From NCBI GenBank assembly GCA_024138025.1, contig JAMXBD010000172.1, forward strand, positions 558,001 to 622,000: a DNA stretch of 64,000 nucleotides. The letters are read 5' to 3'. Below are positions 1-10,689 of the stretch, piece after piece. How positions within the stretch are numbered: position 1 is the first letter of the stretch; every line of letters begins with the position of its first letter. The notes under the pieces are model-generated. The model had not been told where the DNA came from, did no database searches, and worked only from the letters and a program-made list of their open reading frames with translations. A program made the translations under genes and the position numbers. Source of the DNA: Combretum micranthum. Lineage: Eukaryota; Streptophyta; Magnoliopsida; Myrtales; Combretaceae.

Positions 1-1920
1 TTCATTGGATATCCCGCTCAACACAAAGGATACTGTTGCTTAGACTCAACTTTGGGCGATGTCTATATCAGTTGTCATGTTATCTTTCATTGTTTTTCCC
101 TATAACAATCTTATTGCTTCTCCTAATACTCCTCCTAACACATCCTCTTAATCACTTCCTCTCACATTTACTATTTCATCCACCCATTCAATTAATTAGT
201 TTCCACCTCCCTTGCCCACTACTGTAGACAGCTCCCCTAAATCTTCTCACCTCATACCACTTCAATACCTTGACCTTGCCTTAGCCTTAGCCCTAACCCT
301 AACCCTTGCCTTTAACTTTGCCTTCCCTTCTTACATCACCTACCTTAACATTAACTTCTACCTCCAGACCTACTCACTCCATGCATACCTGCTCTCAATA
401 TGGCATCACTAGACTAAGAACCGTTCTTAACCTTTACACAACCATAACCCATTTGAAGCTTGTCATTATACTAAAGCCCTCCAGCATCATACTAAGGTTG
501 TTGCCTTGAGAGAAAAATTTAATTCTCTCCTCTAAAATCACACTTGGATTCTTGTACCACCACAACCCAACTAAGATGTTGTTGGTAGCACATGAAAATT
601 TCGCATTAAATATAATGTTGAAGGCCAAGTGGAGTGTCATAAGGCTTGCCTTGTTGCCCAAGGCTTCACTCAATGAGAAGGCATTGATTATGATGAAACA
701 TTCGGTCCTGTTGTAAAACCTACCACTGTTTGATTTGTTTTCTCTCTTGCAGTTTCTTCCTCATGGACATTCATCAACTTGATGTCAAAAATGACTTTTT
801 GCATGGTCACTTAAATAAGATAAAGTTCATGAAATAACCTCTTGGGTCTGTTCGTCCATGCTATCCTTACCATGTTCGTAAACTAAAGACGTCCCTTTAT
901 GGCTTTTGTCAAAGTAAGGCTGATACGTTTATGCTTACATTCTTTCAAGGTTCAGACCGTCTTGTTCTTCTTCTCTATATTGATGATATAACTCTCACTG
1001 GTGATAACCCTCAACTTATAGTACATTACATATCTCTTTTTTCTCGACAGTTCGCATTGAAGTATCTTAGGATCTCCATTTTTTTTAGGTGCTAAGGCTA
1101 GCCACACACAACATGGTCTACACTAAAGCTAGTCCCACTCCACCCATGACCTTCTAAAATGACACAATATGTACCTCAACAAACCAGTCAAAGCAACAAC
1201 GACAACTCACAGTCATCTTAGTACCCATGGCTTTCCATTACTTTCCAACCCCACTTCTTACCAAGAAATTATTGGGGCACTCTAATACCTTAGTATTACC
1301 AGACCACATATCAACTTTGAGGTTAGTTAGTCGAGTCAGTACATGCATCAACTAAATACTAACCAGATACAGGCAGCTAAGTAAGTTCTTCTATATCTTC
1401 GCAGCATTATGACACTGGATCTCCCTATAATTCACACATCCTGCACATCCTTGCCTATATATGTTGATGCTAATTGGGCTAGTTGTTTAGATACTCGTAG
1501 ATCCCCCACAGGATATGCTATTTTTCTTAGATGTTATCTCATTTCCTAGCGTTCTAAGAAACAACCTACTGTTTCCAAAAGTTTTACTGAAGCTAAATAC
1601 AAAGCTATTACCTATGCGGTTGCAGCGTCTATTTGGATTTCTCACCTTGTACGTAACCTATGAGTCCCTATCTAATGACTTATAATTCTATGTTGGGATA
1701 ATCTTGGAGCTATTTACATGATCGGAAATCCCATTCATCACAATCGCACAAAATATATTAATATTGATTATCACTTTATGCATGAATAGGTAGCCACAGG
1801 CCAGGTCTTAATCAACGTTCCCACTCGCTATCAACGTGCATACGTCCTTATAAAGAATCTCTCTATTGCTGCTTTCATGGATCATTGCACTAATCTAACG
1901 TTGATTATAGCACCATGAGA
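1..1920 (+). pseudogene. Decayed 3' half of a Ty1/Copia retrotransposon polyprotein
   Basis: The first codons read as the end of a Copia integrase (FIGYPAQHKGYCCLDS). A proline-rich spacer follows, then reverse-transcriptase pieces: a KARLVAQGFTQ-type block near 630-680, and the catalytic LYIDDI core near 975-1000. RNase H remains lie near 1450-1670 (YVDANWAS, TEAKY). The block order integrase, RT, RNase H is the Copia order, not the Gypsy order. Stops and frameshifts occur throughout, so no intact protein is possible. The gag, protease and most of the integrase lie left of the window. A G-rich polypurine stretch (about 1918-1930) closes the element. Confidence 0.85.
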
Positions 1921-1930
1921 TTGGGGGGCG

Positions 1931-2094
1931 TATTACTAAATATGTATTTTTATATTTTCCATTTGTTATGATAGGGTTAATTTAGTCATATTACATTATG
2001 GTTTATGATTCTAATCTCTCATATATGTATTGCATCTTGTACTAAAACCATTACTGAATAAAAACAAAGTCCTTTTTCTTCACAATTTTTGTAC
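1931..2094 (+). repeat. Putative 3' LTR of the Copia remnant
   Basis: This starts directly after a polypurine-like stretch (gattgggggg) with TATTACTAAATATG, where Copia LTRs normally start TGTTA. It ends near TTCTTCACA. Its length of about 164 bp would be short but possible for a Copia LTR. The partner LTR is outside the window, so the boundaries are inferred only from position and terminal bases. Confidence 0.45.
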
Positions 2095-2118
2095 AACAAA
2101 TAAGCCAAGCTGTATGCA

Positions 2119-2688
2119 AACTATTTGAACGTGGCTCGTGTTCTTAGCTTGGCTTGAACTTTTTTAGTAAATGAGCTAAGCTTAGACTCAAAATAATGCC
2201 CATCTAGTTAAATGAGTCGAGCTTGCGAAGAAATTATTTAAAAGCTCGTAAGTGGGCTTGAGACCAAGTCCGTCAGCCAAACTCGTGAACAAGTTTGTTA
2301 AGAGATCATAAATACTTCCCTTTATATATATTATTATAAAATTATATATTAATTAGTATAATATTATATATATTTGTATATAAATATTCATGTTAATAAT
2401 TTATTAGTATAATGTGAATTTTAGATTAATTATGAATCATAAAAGAGCTTGTGTTCGGGTTTATTAAGTTAAAATAGTCTAACTTGAGGCTAGTTTAAGG
2501 CTCATTAAGATGAATGAGCTCTTGTTAAGCTAAACGATCCTACAAGTTAAACTCATGCTTGAGCCTATATCTTTTCAAGCTTGCTAAGAGCTTGGCTTGG
2601 TTCGAGCTTGTAAAAGTTTCAATCAAACCATGTTTGAACATTAAAAAATTCAGCTCGACTTTGACTTGTTTGTAGTGCCACTTAGGTT
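2119..2688. mobile_element. hAT-like non-autonomous element rich in AGCTCG/CTTGAG motifs
   Basis: This non-coding block is full of short self-complementary motifs (gctcgag, gagctt, aagctcg). It is bounded by a perfect 8-bp direct repeat TGTATGCA at 2111-2118 and 2689-2696. An 8-bp target duplication is the hAT signature. The right end, read on the minus strand, contains TAAGTGGCACTACAAAC, like hAT ends of the TAGGGCTGTAAACGAG type. The left inverted repeat is poorly preserved, so the exact ends are uncertain. There is no transposase. Confidence 0.5.
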
Positions 2689-2888
2689 TGTATGCATGGT
2701 TTAGTTTGTATCATAGTAATATAAGTAAAAAATGTCTTTAATTCATGGATTATAAAATTTATATATCAAAAGCCTATATTTGTATGAAGGTGGAATGGAA
2801 TTGATATTACCCTTAAAATATGGAACAAATCCTCTTTTTTAAAGTTAGAATCGTTAATTCTACTAAATCGTGATTCTAACTCCTAATG

Positions 2889-4955
2889 TCATGTTTGGTA
2901 CACATGATTCATTTGTAATGAAATGGATTGCAATGGAAGAAAAAGTGGAATGGGTAAGGGTATGAGAAATGTATTATTATATTTGGATATATCACATAAT
3001 GTAATAGACTAAAATGTTCATTTACAACAAAATACCTTAGTAAAAAATATAGATAATAAATATGTTGTTGTTAGATAAAAAATTATTTCAAATAGTTATG
3101 ATAAGTTGTAATTTCACCTTTATTTTAAAAGGATATTTTGAGCTTTAATGATGATTTATATATATAATTATATGAAAATGGTACTTAATTAGTTTAATTA
3201 TTGGTTTCAGGTTTTAGAAGATTATTTGAGCCTAACAGAAAGAATTTAGATAATTTAGAGCATGTTTTAATCAAGATAAAGAAATTTAGAAAATTGCACT
3301 CTATACAAGAGAGTACACAAGCTAGCTTGTGTGGGAAACAGAATGTAGTACACAAGAGGCAACACAAGTGATGTAGAGATTTGTTCAAGGAATAGAAGAG
3401 CATTCTATTTGCCACACAAGACAGAACACAATTTGTGTTCTGGTTTGTTGAGAAGCTATCTTCGAGTGAAAAATATGCAATTTTCCAAGTACATGAATGG
3501 CAACACAAGCTTGTGTTGAGATCTGTATTGAAAACAAAGACGTATCTTTTCATCCTTATCCTAACTTATTTTAAAAAATATTGTCAAGATATTTCTTATA
3601 CTTCATTATAGCACATGGAAGAGTTGAAATAAAGAGATAATGTCCTGTTTTGATAAGGAAAACAAGATTTACAAGGGCCATAAATAAGGAAAGCAAGTCT
3701 AGATTTATGAAGATCAAAGATTTGAAAAGATTTAAAGAAAATTTCATATAAAAGCATATCTGTTGAAAAGGATATGATCAAGATATGAGTCATACATACA
3801 AAAGGAGACTTTCTTAGAGTGAGGATATGAAGATTAATAAAAAATCGAGAAGATTTGAAAAGATTTAAAGAGATTCCAATTTTGACCTATAAATAAGTGG
3901 TGCATCTGTGTTGTAAGGAGAGAGAAGAGGTATTTTAGGATATAGGGTTTTATTACTCTTAGGATTTGATTGTTTTATCTATGGAAGAGTAGAAAATTAT
4001 TACCTTAGCCCTAGAAAAACCCTACTTTATTATGTAACTAGGATTTATTAGTTTTCAATGATAGATTATTTTCTTGAATTCATCTATGTATTCTTATTAT
4101 TATTAAATTGATATTTACCGGTGTATTGATGTAATTATTATATTTCATATAGGTTGATTAAGAAATTACTTATGTCAAAAGATCTTTGATAGATAGAGAG
4201 AGTTGCATGCACACCTAGAGATAGGGTCTCATAATTCTTCTGTATTAGAATTAAAGTCTAAAGTTAGGTTTTATTTCTAATAAGGGATTCATTGTTCTTT
4301 AATGCGATTTCTAGATTGCTGTTAATTGAAAGAGATTTCAATAAACTAATCTAGGGTTAAGGTTTAGTAATTTTGAGAAAGACATTAAACTAAATTAGGA
4401 ATTCTACAGTTCAAGATAATCGATCTAGGAATTGAATTTATCTTTTTAGGGTTAAAGTTACATGATAAGTAGTGGTAATTTGAAGGGTTAGAATAAGTTG
4501 TAAATATGATATTTTAAAGAAAAGTAATCTTGAAATTTGATTGATTAGCTATAATTAATTAGTTGATAATAATTGAGATCATTGATATTTTTAGGTTAGA
4601 TAATAGGATTGAGTGATTACTGGTAATTGAAAGAGATACCTTAGGAATGATACTTGATATTAATTGATATACTATATTGTGATGGTATACTTGTCATTTA
4701 GAGTGACCATTGGACAGTGTATATATTAGATTTTAATTTGATTTGATCACCACATTAAGTTAGCATTAACGAGAGGAGAAGAGGAATCACAATTATGTTG
4801 GCTCAAAATGTGAAATCAAATTCGCCTTGAAAGTTGAAATTGAGAAACCTTGAGAATTGAATTTCAACTTTTAAAATGCTTCTAATCATAGAAATGAGAC
4901 GAAACTTGGAATTGCAATTGCATTCTATTCCATGTCTGCATACTAAATGTAACAT
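2889..4955. mobile_element. Harbinger/Tourist-like MITE, interrupted copy
   Basis: The left end TGTCATGTTTGGTACACATG (after TAA) and the right end near 4955 resemble the two ends of the intact MITE at 6303-6709. The interior motifs are shared as well (gaatcacaatt, gaaatcaaattcgcc against gaatcacgatt, gaatcaaattcccc). The flanks TAA (left) and TAG (right) fit a 3-bp Harbinger target duplication with one change. The normal length is about 400 bp; here the halves are separated by about 1.6 kb of unrelated sequence, so this looks like a MITE split by a later insertion. Confidence 0.5.
3150..4780. other. Unidentified non-coding insert, possibly an LTR fragment
   Basis: This stretch separates the two halves of the MITE around it. 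It contains a TATA-like tataaataag near 3888 followed by a purine-rich leader, as in LTR promoters, and no long open frame on either strand. It holds no recognisable gag or pol blocks. The boundaries with the MITE are approximate. It may be a solo LTR or another non-coding retroelement; that is inference. Confidence 0.3.
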
Positions 4956-4959
4956 AGAC

Positions 4960-5407
4960 ACCCTTCTAATATGAAATGGGGAATTAAATTTGGAATCATA
5001 GTTCCATTATGGGTTTATTTTTGTGTGTCAAATATGCATACCTACTATTATTGAATTAACTAAATTGTCTATAATTGTTAGCAAAGACTATTGATTAAAT
5101 AATTTTGTGGCAAGTATTAGGAAAAAACCAAGAACCTTTTGGCAAAATAGTTAAACTAATGAGTAAAGTGAGGAATATAAAGATGTTAGCATAGAAAATG
5201 AACTTATATATGACTATTGGTGTGCTAATTATGAATGATATAAGTAACTTGTTCAATGGATTTATTCAATGAGTGTTGATTATATTATCTTATAATTACA
5301 TTAGCATAAATCGTCTATATTTGTCATATGATTTTAGGTTAATACATGGTAAAATTTGTGTTTTACCTTTTATAGGACTTAAATAAATTATGGCAAGTGA
5401 TGTAGAT
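4960..5407. other. AT-rich spacer with no recognised gene
   Basis: There is no open frame of note. One stretch near 5010-5040 (gtgtgtcaaatatgcata) resembles the ends of the local Harbinger-like MITE family. Nothing else can be supported. Confidence 0.5.
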
Positions 5408-5880
5408 TAAGGCTATAAATGAGTCAAGATAGCTCATGAGTTACTCAAGTTCAACTTGATAAAAGCTCGAATTCGACTCACTTACAATTGAGTTAAGCTT
5501 GAGTTCGAGCTACTTGAGTAGCTACCAAGTTCGAGCTTTTAAATACTCAGTTTGGTGAGGTTGCGAGCTTAATCATGCTTAATTGAGTATTAAATCGAGT
5601 CGAGTCAAGTTCGAGTTTATCTTAGGATATAAAAAAAGTTCAAGTTCATCGAATATTCAATACTATTTATAGTTAAATCAGTATTAAAAAAAGTAATTAA
5701 GCTTAATCTAGTTGAGTTCAAGTTTATCGAGTATTAAATTGAGTCGAATTCAAGCTCAAAAATCAAGGCTCAATTAAGTTTGAGTTCGAGTTCGATCTTT
5801 AAGTTTTTTTATTTGAGTCGAATTAGAGCTTGGTACTTTATTGACTTGATTTAACTCGATTACAACCTTAATATAGACTT
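5408..5880. mobile_element. hAT-like MITE (CTCGAG-motif family)
   Basis: The ends form an inverted repeat: TAAGGCTATAAATGAGTCAAG-like on the left and, on the other strand at the right, TAAGGTTGTAATCGAGTT. Flanking octamers ATGTAGAT (5400-5407) and ATATAGAC (5881-5888) agree at 6 of 8 positions, fitting an aged hAT target duplication. The interior is a patchwork of gagttcgag, aagctcg and cgagtcgag motifs. It is the same style of element as 2119-2688. It is non-coding, so it must have depended on a transposase supplied elsewhere. Confidence 0.65.
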
Positions 5881-5888
5881 CATATATT

Positions 5889-6299
5889 TGATGCATACTA
5901 CTAATGGATTGGGATGAGAATGGAAAAGAATGAAGTATTTTTTTTCCATCTATTTGTAGCACTTGGAAAATTTAATTTCGTAAATAAGATTTATATCAAA
6001 TTAATTATTAAATTATGGAATCAAAATTACATATCTAACATGTGATTTTGCTCACATAGAATAACATGCTGAACATGCAATTTACTATGAACAAATTGCA
6101 TGCTACATATTAGTGAAACCTTGAACCATAAAACTAAAAAAATCTGAGTCATCTTGTCTCAAAAGAATAAAATAAATAAAAACATCACCATTCCTCAAAT
6201 TAAGTAGCGATAAGAAGACAAAACTCAAAACTTACTTGTGATTTTGCAATGATTGGAATCAAAAGAGGAAAGAGAAAGGATGAGAGAGGATTTGTACTT
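5889..6299. other. AT-rich spacer with MITE-like fragments
   Basis: No coding signal is seen. Short motifs (ggaatcaaaattacatatc, 6010-6040) recall the ends of the neighbouring Harbinger-like MITE, suggesting an older fragment. No boundaries can be set. Confidence 0.4.
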
Positions 6300-6302
6300 T
6301 AA

Positions 6303-6709
6303 TGTCATACTTGGTATGTGGAAATCGTTTGGAATAGTGGATTAGAATGGGAGGAATAGATTGGAATGAAATAAGAGATGGAATGCTAAATCCATTCTTT
6401 GTTTGGATACATCATCGAATGGAATGTAATTGATATATTATTTTTCAAAAAATATCCATAGTAATTAATGTGAATGATAAATAAATAGGAGGATAAAAAA
6501 ATAATTCAATATTAATAATTTATGAGCAAGAAATGGAATCACGATTCCGCTTTCTCAAATACGGAATCAAATTCCCCTTCAAGGCCGGAATCGTTGATTC
6601 TATGAAATCACGATTCTAGCTTTTAACCATGCAACCAAACATAGTAATGAAAATAAAACCTACAATTGCGATTCCATTCTAGGTTCATTCCTACATATCA
6701 AATATGACA
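6303..6709. mobile_element. Tourist/Harbinger-like MITE, complete copy
   Basis: This 407-bp non-coding element has an inverted repeat of about 22 bp (TGTCATACTTGGTATGTGGAA at the left; TGTCATATTTGATATGTAGG on the minus strand at the right). It is flanked by TAA at 6300-6302 and 6710-6712. A 3-bp TAA/TTA duplication is typical of PIF/Harbinger MITEs. The interior carries repeated ggaatgg/gattcc motifs. It is the reference for the split copy at 2889-4955. Confidence 0.75.
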
Positions 6710-6712
6710 TAA

Positions 6713-7479
6713 GGGTTCAAATTGAATATCTTTATCAAGTGTAAAAATGGAAGAAGAAGAAGAAGAAGGAAAAGGAGAAGACTCAAGAGTAATTGAAGTC
6801 TCAAGAGAGTTGGTATAGATTGTCAAGTTTGTTTCCAAGGTCTTTCATCTTGTGTTAAGATAATATTAGGATTGTAATTTCTTTGTAATGGGGTGAGTTG
6901 CATCTCTAAATGCGATTTTTTGACAATATATATTTATTTAAATTTTATGAATGACACATGGTTTTTTTTTTCTCTAATGATGTAAGTCGTAGGTTTAAAG
7001 CACCATTTTGCTATGATATATTACTAAGTTCATAAGCTATATGTGGTATTGGTTTTGGAGGAACGATCAAGCATTAGTATTACATACCTACTATAGTGAT
7101 TGCCAATTTTTTTTTTTTAATGTATAAACTAGTGAACATTTTTCAACTTGATTAATCTAATGATTTGGATGCTTTAGCTTTTGCCGCGTGTTGAACTTGT
7201 AGTGCAAGTGCAACGGTGTAGCTATAATACTTCACACTTGCTTTGGGTTTTATGTGATTTGATATATATATTATATATATATATATTTAAGTTTTATCAA
7301 GGCAAAATGGGTGCTAAAGGCATGTGTGCATATATATACATATATTATTGTTAGAAGATCTATATCTATAATTTAGAAGGTAGGGAAACTTGATAGTAAA
7401 TAGTACAAATATGAAGAGTGCATTTACTAATTATTCTAGAAAAAAAAATTGCAACATACTCTAATGACTGTTTATAGCT
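6713..7479. other. AT-rich intergenic sequence
   Basis: There is a GAA-type microsatellite near 6754-6775 (gaagaagaagaagaagg), poly-T runs, and TA-rich tracts near 7265-7290 and 7330-7345. I see no gene, no splice-like structure and no element boundary. Confidence 0.5.
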
Positions 7480-7569
7480 TCAATTTAGGGGAAAAGGAAA
7501 AAAAAAATATTACTATTTAAAAAAATTATGGAAATGCCACTGAGAAGAAATTATTCTCAGTTTTAGGCA

Positions 7570-7765
7570 AGTTGATATCGTCTCTTTAAGAGACGAGGTC
7601 GTTAGTGCCTAACCTCATCTCTTTTAGGGACGAGGTTACTATTAAGTAGTGACCTCGTCTTTTGGAGAGACGAGGTCCTTCACTAAAGACCTCATTTGTT
7701 GAAGAGACGATGTCCTTAGTAGATAACCTCCTTTCTTCAACAGACGAGGTTATCGAGGACTATAT
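7570..7765. repeat. Array of about five GACGAGGT hairpins (left arm of the MULE)
   Basis: Successive inverted repeats of the form cctcgtct...agacgagg, each about 23 bp with a tiny loop, recur every 35-45 bp: near 7575, 7612, 7650, 7690 and 7730. Two further hairpins lie in the right arm at 9342-9405. The outer two are part of the terminal inverted repeat; the inner ones are only on the left. Each could fold as a short stem on either strand. Confidence 0.75.
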
Positions 7766-9340
7766 CATAACACGAGCTCATCTTCTTCATTTGACGCAGC
7801 ACAAAAATCTCCCAAAATCTCAAACCGAAACCCTAGTTCCCATGTTCACAATTTTGATTTAGGCAAAATCGGGGCATCATTTGGAGTTGAATCAATTGTT
7901 AGGTGTCGGGGAAGTGATAAGATATTGAAGAAGTGAAGAATTTTATGCGAAAAATCCCAAAATCGTGCTGAAATCGATAGGTAATTTCGTTTTTAATTTT
8001 CGTGTGAATTTTCGCTATTTGTGATGTTGCATTGGATGTTGAGATCCTACATTTAGTGTTAGTATTGCTGCATTGTGGTATGTGTTTAGAAAATGAGCTT
8101 GGCATGGTGTTTTGATTTTTATTGTCCTTATCGTGCTATTCCTTCCTTTAAGACCGAAGGAAATTTTTTTGTTTGATTTTTTTCTTGTTTTTTCCTTATT
8201 TTTTTTAGTGTTGTAGTTTTTTTCTATATAATTGATGTAATTATGATGTAATTGTGATTATAGCATTTAGTTTTTGAAATTAGGAACCAAATCATGAAAT
8301 CATATATTGTATACATTATACACATTGATAATATACTATTAGAAGACTGGGGTGAATATAGTAGCATTAGTAAATATGCTTAAATATTAGATGAGTATGA
8401 TTGATAAATCAGCGTGCGAATTTCATGTATTCACTTTATGTTTTATGAGATAACAGGGTAGGTGAGTAGAGGAAATAGATAAGGCAAATTTTATACTGTA
8501 CGCTCATGGTAACATTATGGAGGGAATGATGGTTTTGGTTATAAGCGAGGATGAGCCCAAGGTGTACATATCAGAGACAAGCCTTTGCCCTTGCATGAGC
8601 ATGTATCTGATGAGCCAAGCCTTCTACATTTTCTTCATTTCGAGCCTGGTTCATCATCATCATCATCATGCTTATCTACATGAGACCCCCATGGCAAACA
8701 TAGCATACATCGAGTTCCATAGCCCCTTGCCGCACAAAAGAGGCGACCATCACCGCATGATATGGGGGAAGGACTCACCCAGGTGGAGCAAGACACAGTT
8801 CGATTTCATCCTTATGGTGCTGGTGGTGGAGATGAGGATATCACACACACTCAGATGGATCTGACTATGGAGCTTCCTCATCAGGACGTTCACTAGCGTA
8901 CACCATTCTCCGGACTTTTGTCAAGCAAGGACGAGGGAGGTGGGGCACCCAACAGTAGTTGTTGTGTAGATTTTTATCTTTTATGATTCTTGCATATAGA
9001 TTCTTCTTTTCTCTCATTGGTATTTGTAGTTAACATAACATTCATATACTTAACATGTCATTCATTCGATTATTTCATATTTTGAGTTTTTTTATGTTTG
9101 CTGTAAATGGTTTTATAATTCTGTTATGATAGAATGAATTGGGTTTACCACTGAGTTTTTTGATGGATTGGGTTTGAGAATACTATTATGATTGAGTTAT
9201 GAAGTCTGAAAGTTATTTAGCCATGGTGAATGATGGCTAATGATCTATATGGCTCATTCTGTATGACTTTGATAGGTTATAACAATTAATATGTAATAAA
9301 AAGGTCATTTATGATTTTCAAAGAATATATATGTTGGTAC
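7766..9340 (+). other. Interior of the MULE with an unidentified open frame
   Basis: After the hairpins comes a stretch resembling a plant 5' leader (aaccctagttcccatg near 7830) and an intron-like T-rich region. An open frame on the plus strand at 8517-8864 (115 codons) has acidic and His-rich segments, including a run of six His near codons 46-51. I recognise no domain. A neighbouring frame at 8810-8895 is also open for a short way. This could be a captured gene fragment (Pack-MULE) or decayed element-encoded sequence; I cannot tell which. Confidence 0.35.
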
Positions 9341-9575
9341 AGCCCTCGTCTCTGGAAGAGACGAGGTTAGGCACTAACGACCTTCTCTCTTGAAGAGACA
9401 AGGTCAATTTGTCTAAAATTGAGAATATTTTCTTTTCAGTGGTGTTTCTGTAATTCTTTTAAAATAGTAATTTTTTTTCCTTTTTTCTCAATTTAGTAAT
9501 TTAGTCGAAGGAAATAAACGTCCATTATTTATATAATGCTATATACAGTTCTCAAAAGTATAGGCATCTGGAATG

Positions 9576-9799
9576 AGAATATATTATTTGATGAGTAAAA
9601 GAATTTTTTTTTTTTTGGGTTAGTTTAAATAAAATTGAATGAGTGGCTGCAGAAGCTTCGAGTTTCAACTCAATCCCCATGCCTGCATCATAAAAGCAAA
9701 TTTATACTGTTATACTTAAGCAGTTATCCAATATTTAGAATATATTACTTGATGAGTAAAAAATTTTTTTTATCTAGTTTAAATAAAATTGAATGAAAG
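9576..9799. repeat. Local direct repeat of about 64 bp, two copies
   Basis: Positions 9576-9641 and 9736-9799 share tatattayttgatgagtaaa, a T-run, and agtttaaataaaattgaatga. They lie about 160 bp apart. This looks like a local duplication; no element ends are visible. Confidence 0.65.
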
Positions 9800-9915
9800 G
9801 TTGATAATGACTTTATTTCTTAGTGGCATCTCGTTCAGGTCCTCATATTTGAGGTAGTAGGTTTGATTTTTCGTATTATAATAGCTTTGGTGTCGTGTTA
9901 TTGTAATCACTGGAA
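9800..9915 (+). repeat. SINE-like relic
   Basis: The order ttagtggcatctcgttcagg, then cctcatatttgaggtagtagg, then ggtttgattttt resembles tRNA-derived plant SINEs, with a degenerate B box (consensus GGTTCGANTCC). The unit ends in an A-rich tail near 9910-9930. The A box is not convincing. This is a resemblance only. Confidence 0.35.
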
Positions 9916-10104
9916 AAAAAAAAGGGAAAAAACCTTATGCTTTACATTCCACACCAAAAAATCTTGATTATATTATATAGGTTCAACTTTTTAAGATGGA
10001 TTTGCTATATTTCCAATAAGAACTTTATCATATAAGAAAATGAAACATTACTATAGTTTATTAATAATTACCACAACTTTTATTTATACTAGCAATTCTA
10101 TTTT

Positions 10105-10520
10105 AATAAATTCACGTAAAATCAATTTGTGTAAATGTAAAATTTAATATCTGAATTTTGCATAAAACTTCAATTTATTATTTGAACATTGAAGTGGTTG
10201 ATTTTATATTTGATCAGATTTTTTGTGATTGATTTTATTACTTATTTAATACCGTTTACTCTATTTATAGATGTAGAAAAGACAATATATCAATAAATTT
10301 TTAGAAAAGCCCTAATACCATCTAGCACTAAAAAGCTACTTTGCTGACACCAAGCAACACAAGAAATGATGTTAGTGAAATAGTAAATAGCTGCAAAAAC
10401 TTTAATTAGGTATTAAATTGATTATTTTAAAGTTTAAAATCCATATACCAAAATATGTTTTTGTGAAAATTTTAAATATCAAATTTCACATTTTTCCAAT
10501 CAATTTTTACCTTATCACAG
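10105..10520. repeat. Dispersed repeat family R1, copy 1
   Basis: This is an AT-rich, non-coding repeat of about 350-400 bp with shared blocks also found at 39355-39722 and 62890-63175 and as fragments at 41022-41120 and 63908-64000. Blocks in order: a start like aaatttgatacttgaa, then gattttttgtgattg..., then actaatgtagaagagaca-like, then gatgttantgaaataa, then a close like ttaaattgattattt. The ends are roughly inverted, as in a MITE, but I could not fix a target duplication. Confidence 0.55.
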
Positions 10521-10689
10521 CAAAAATTTTACGTTATAAAATTTTTTAATGCCACATAAAATCATCGTAAAATGTTGCTAGTGTAGCGTCATATCAAATA
10601 ACTCCCAGAAACTTATGAACATAGGAAAGATTGAAGAGCATGCGGCAAAATTGGAAAGTGCCAATGTTGCAAACACATTGTTAAATTCA

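Larger units (their letters stand above)
7489..9487. mobile_element. Mutator-like element (MULE), about 2.0 kb
   Basis: The element has long terminal inverted repeats of about 150 bp: 7489-7640 matches the reverse complement of 9345-9487. Landmarks are the outer purine tract, the block TTACTATTT, the block CACTGARAAGAAA, and the hairpin unit GACGAGGT. A perfect 9-bp direct repeat TCAATTTAG flanks it at 7480-7488 and 9488-9496. Long inverted repeats with a 9-bp target duplication are the Mutator signature. No transposase is visible, so it is non-autonomous. The interior has gene-like composition (CCCTAG leader, possible exon near 8517) and could be captured host DNA. Confidence 0.8.

Noticed and set aside
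282..312. Telomere-like ccctaaccctaaccc
   Set aside because: Only two to three imperfect units (plant telomere is CCCTAAA), embedded in the low-complexity spacer of a Copia polyprotein.
3194..3553. 119-codon Cys-rich minus-strand frame as a secreted peptide gene
   Set aside because: No signal peptide, no plausible promoter, and the Cys pattern follows from repeated acacaag motifs in this non-coding insert.
8517..8864. His-rich 115-codon frame as a confident gene
   Set aside because: No homology I recognise, no clear splice context, and it lies inside a transposon; kept only as an unidentified interior feature.
7538..9441. CACTA element bounded by CACTG...CAGTG
   Set aside because: The inverted similarity continues about 50 bp beyond CACTG on both sides and is closed by a perfect 9-bp duplication, which fits a Mutator-like element; the 3-bp flanks of CACTG do not match.
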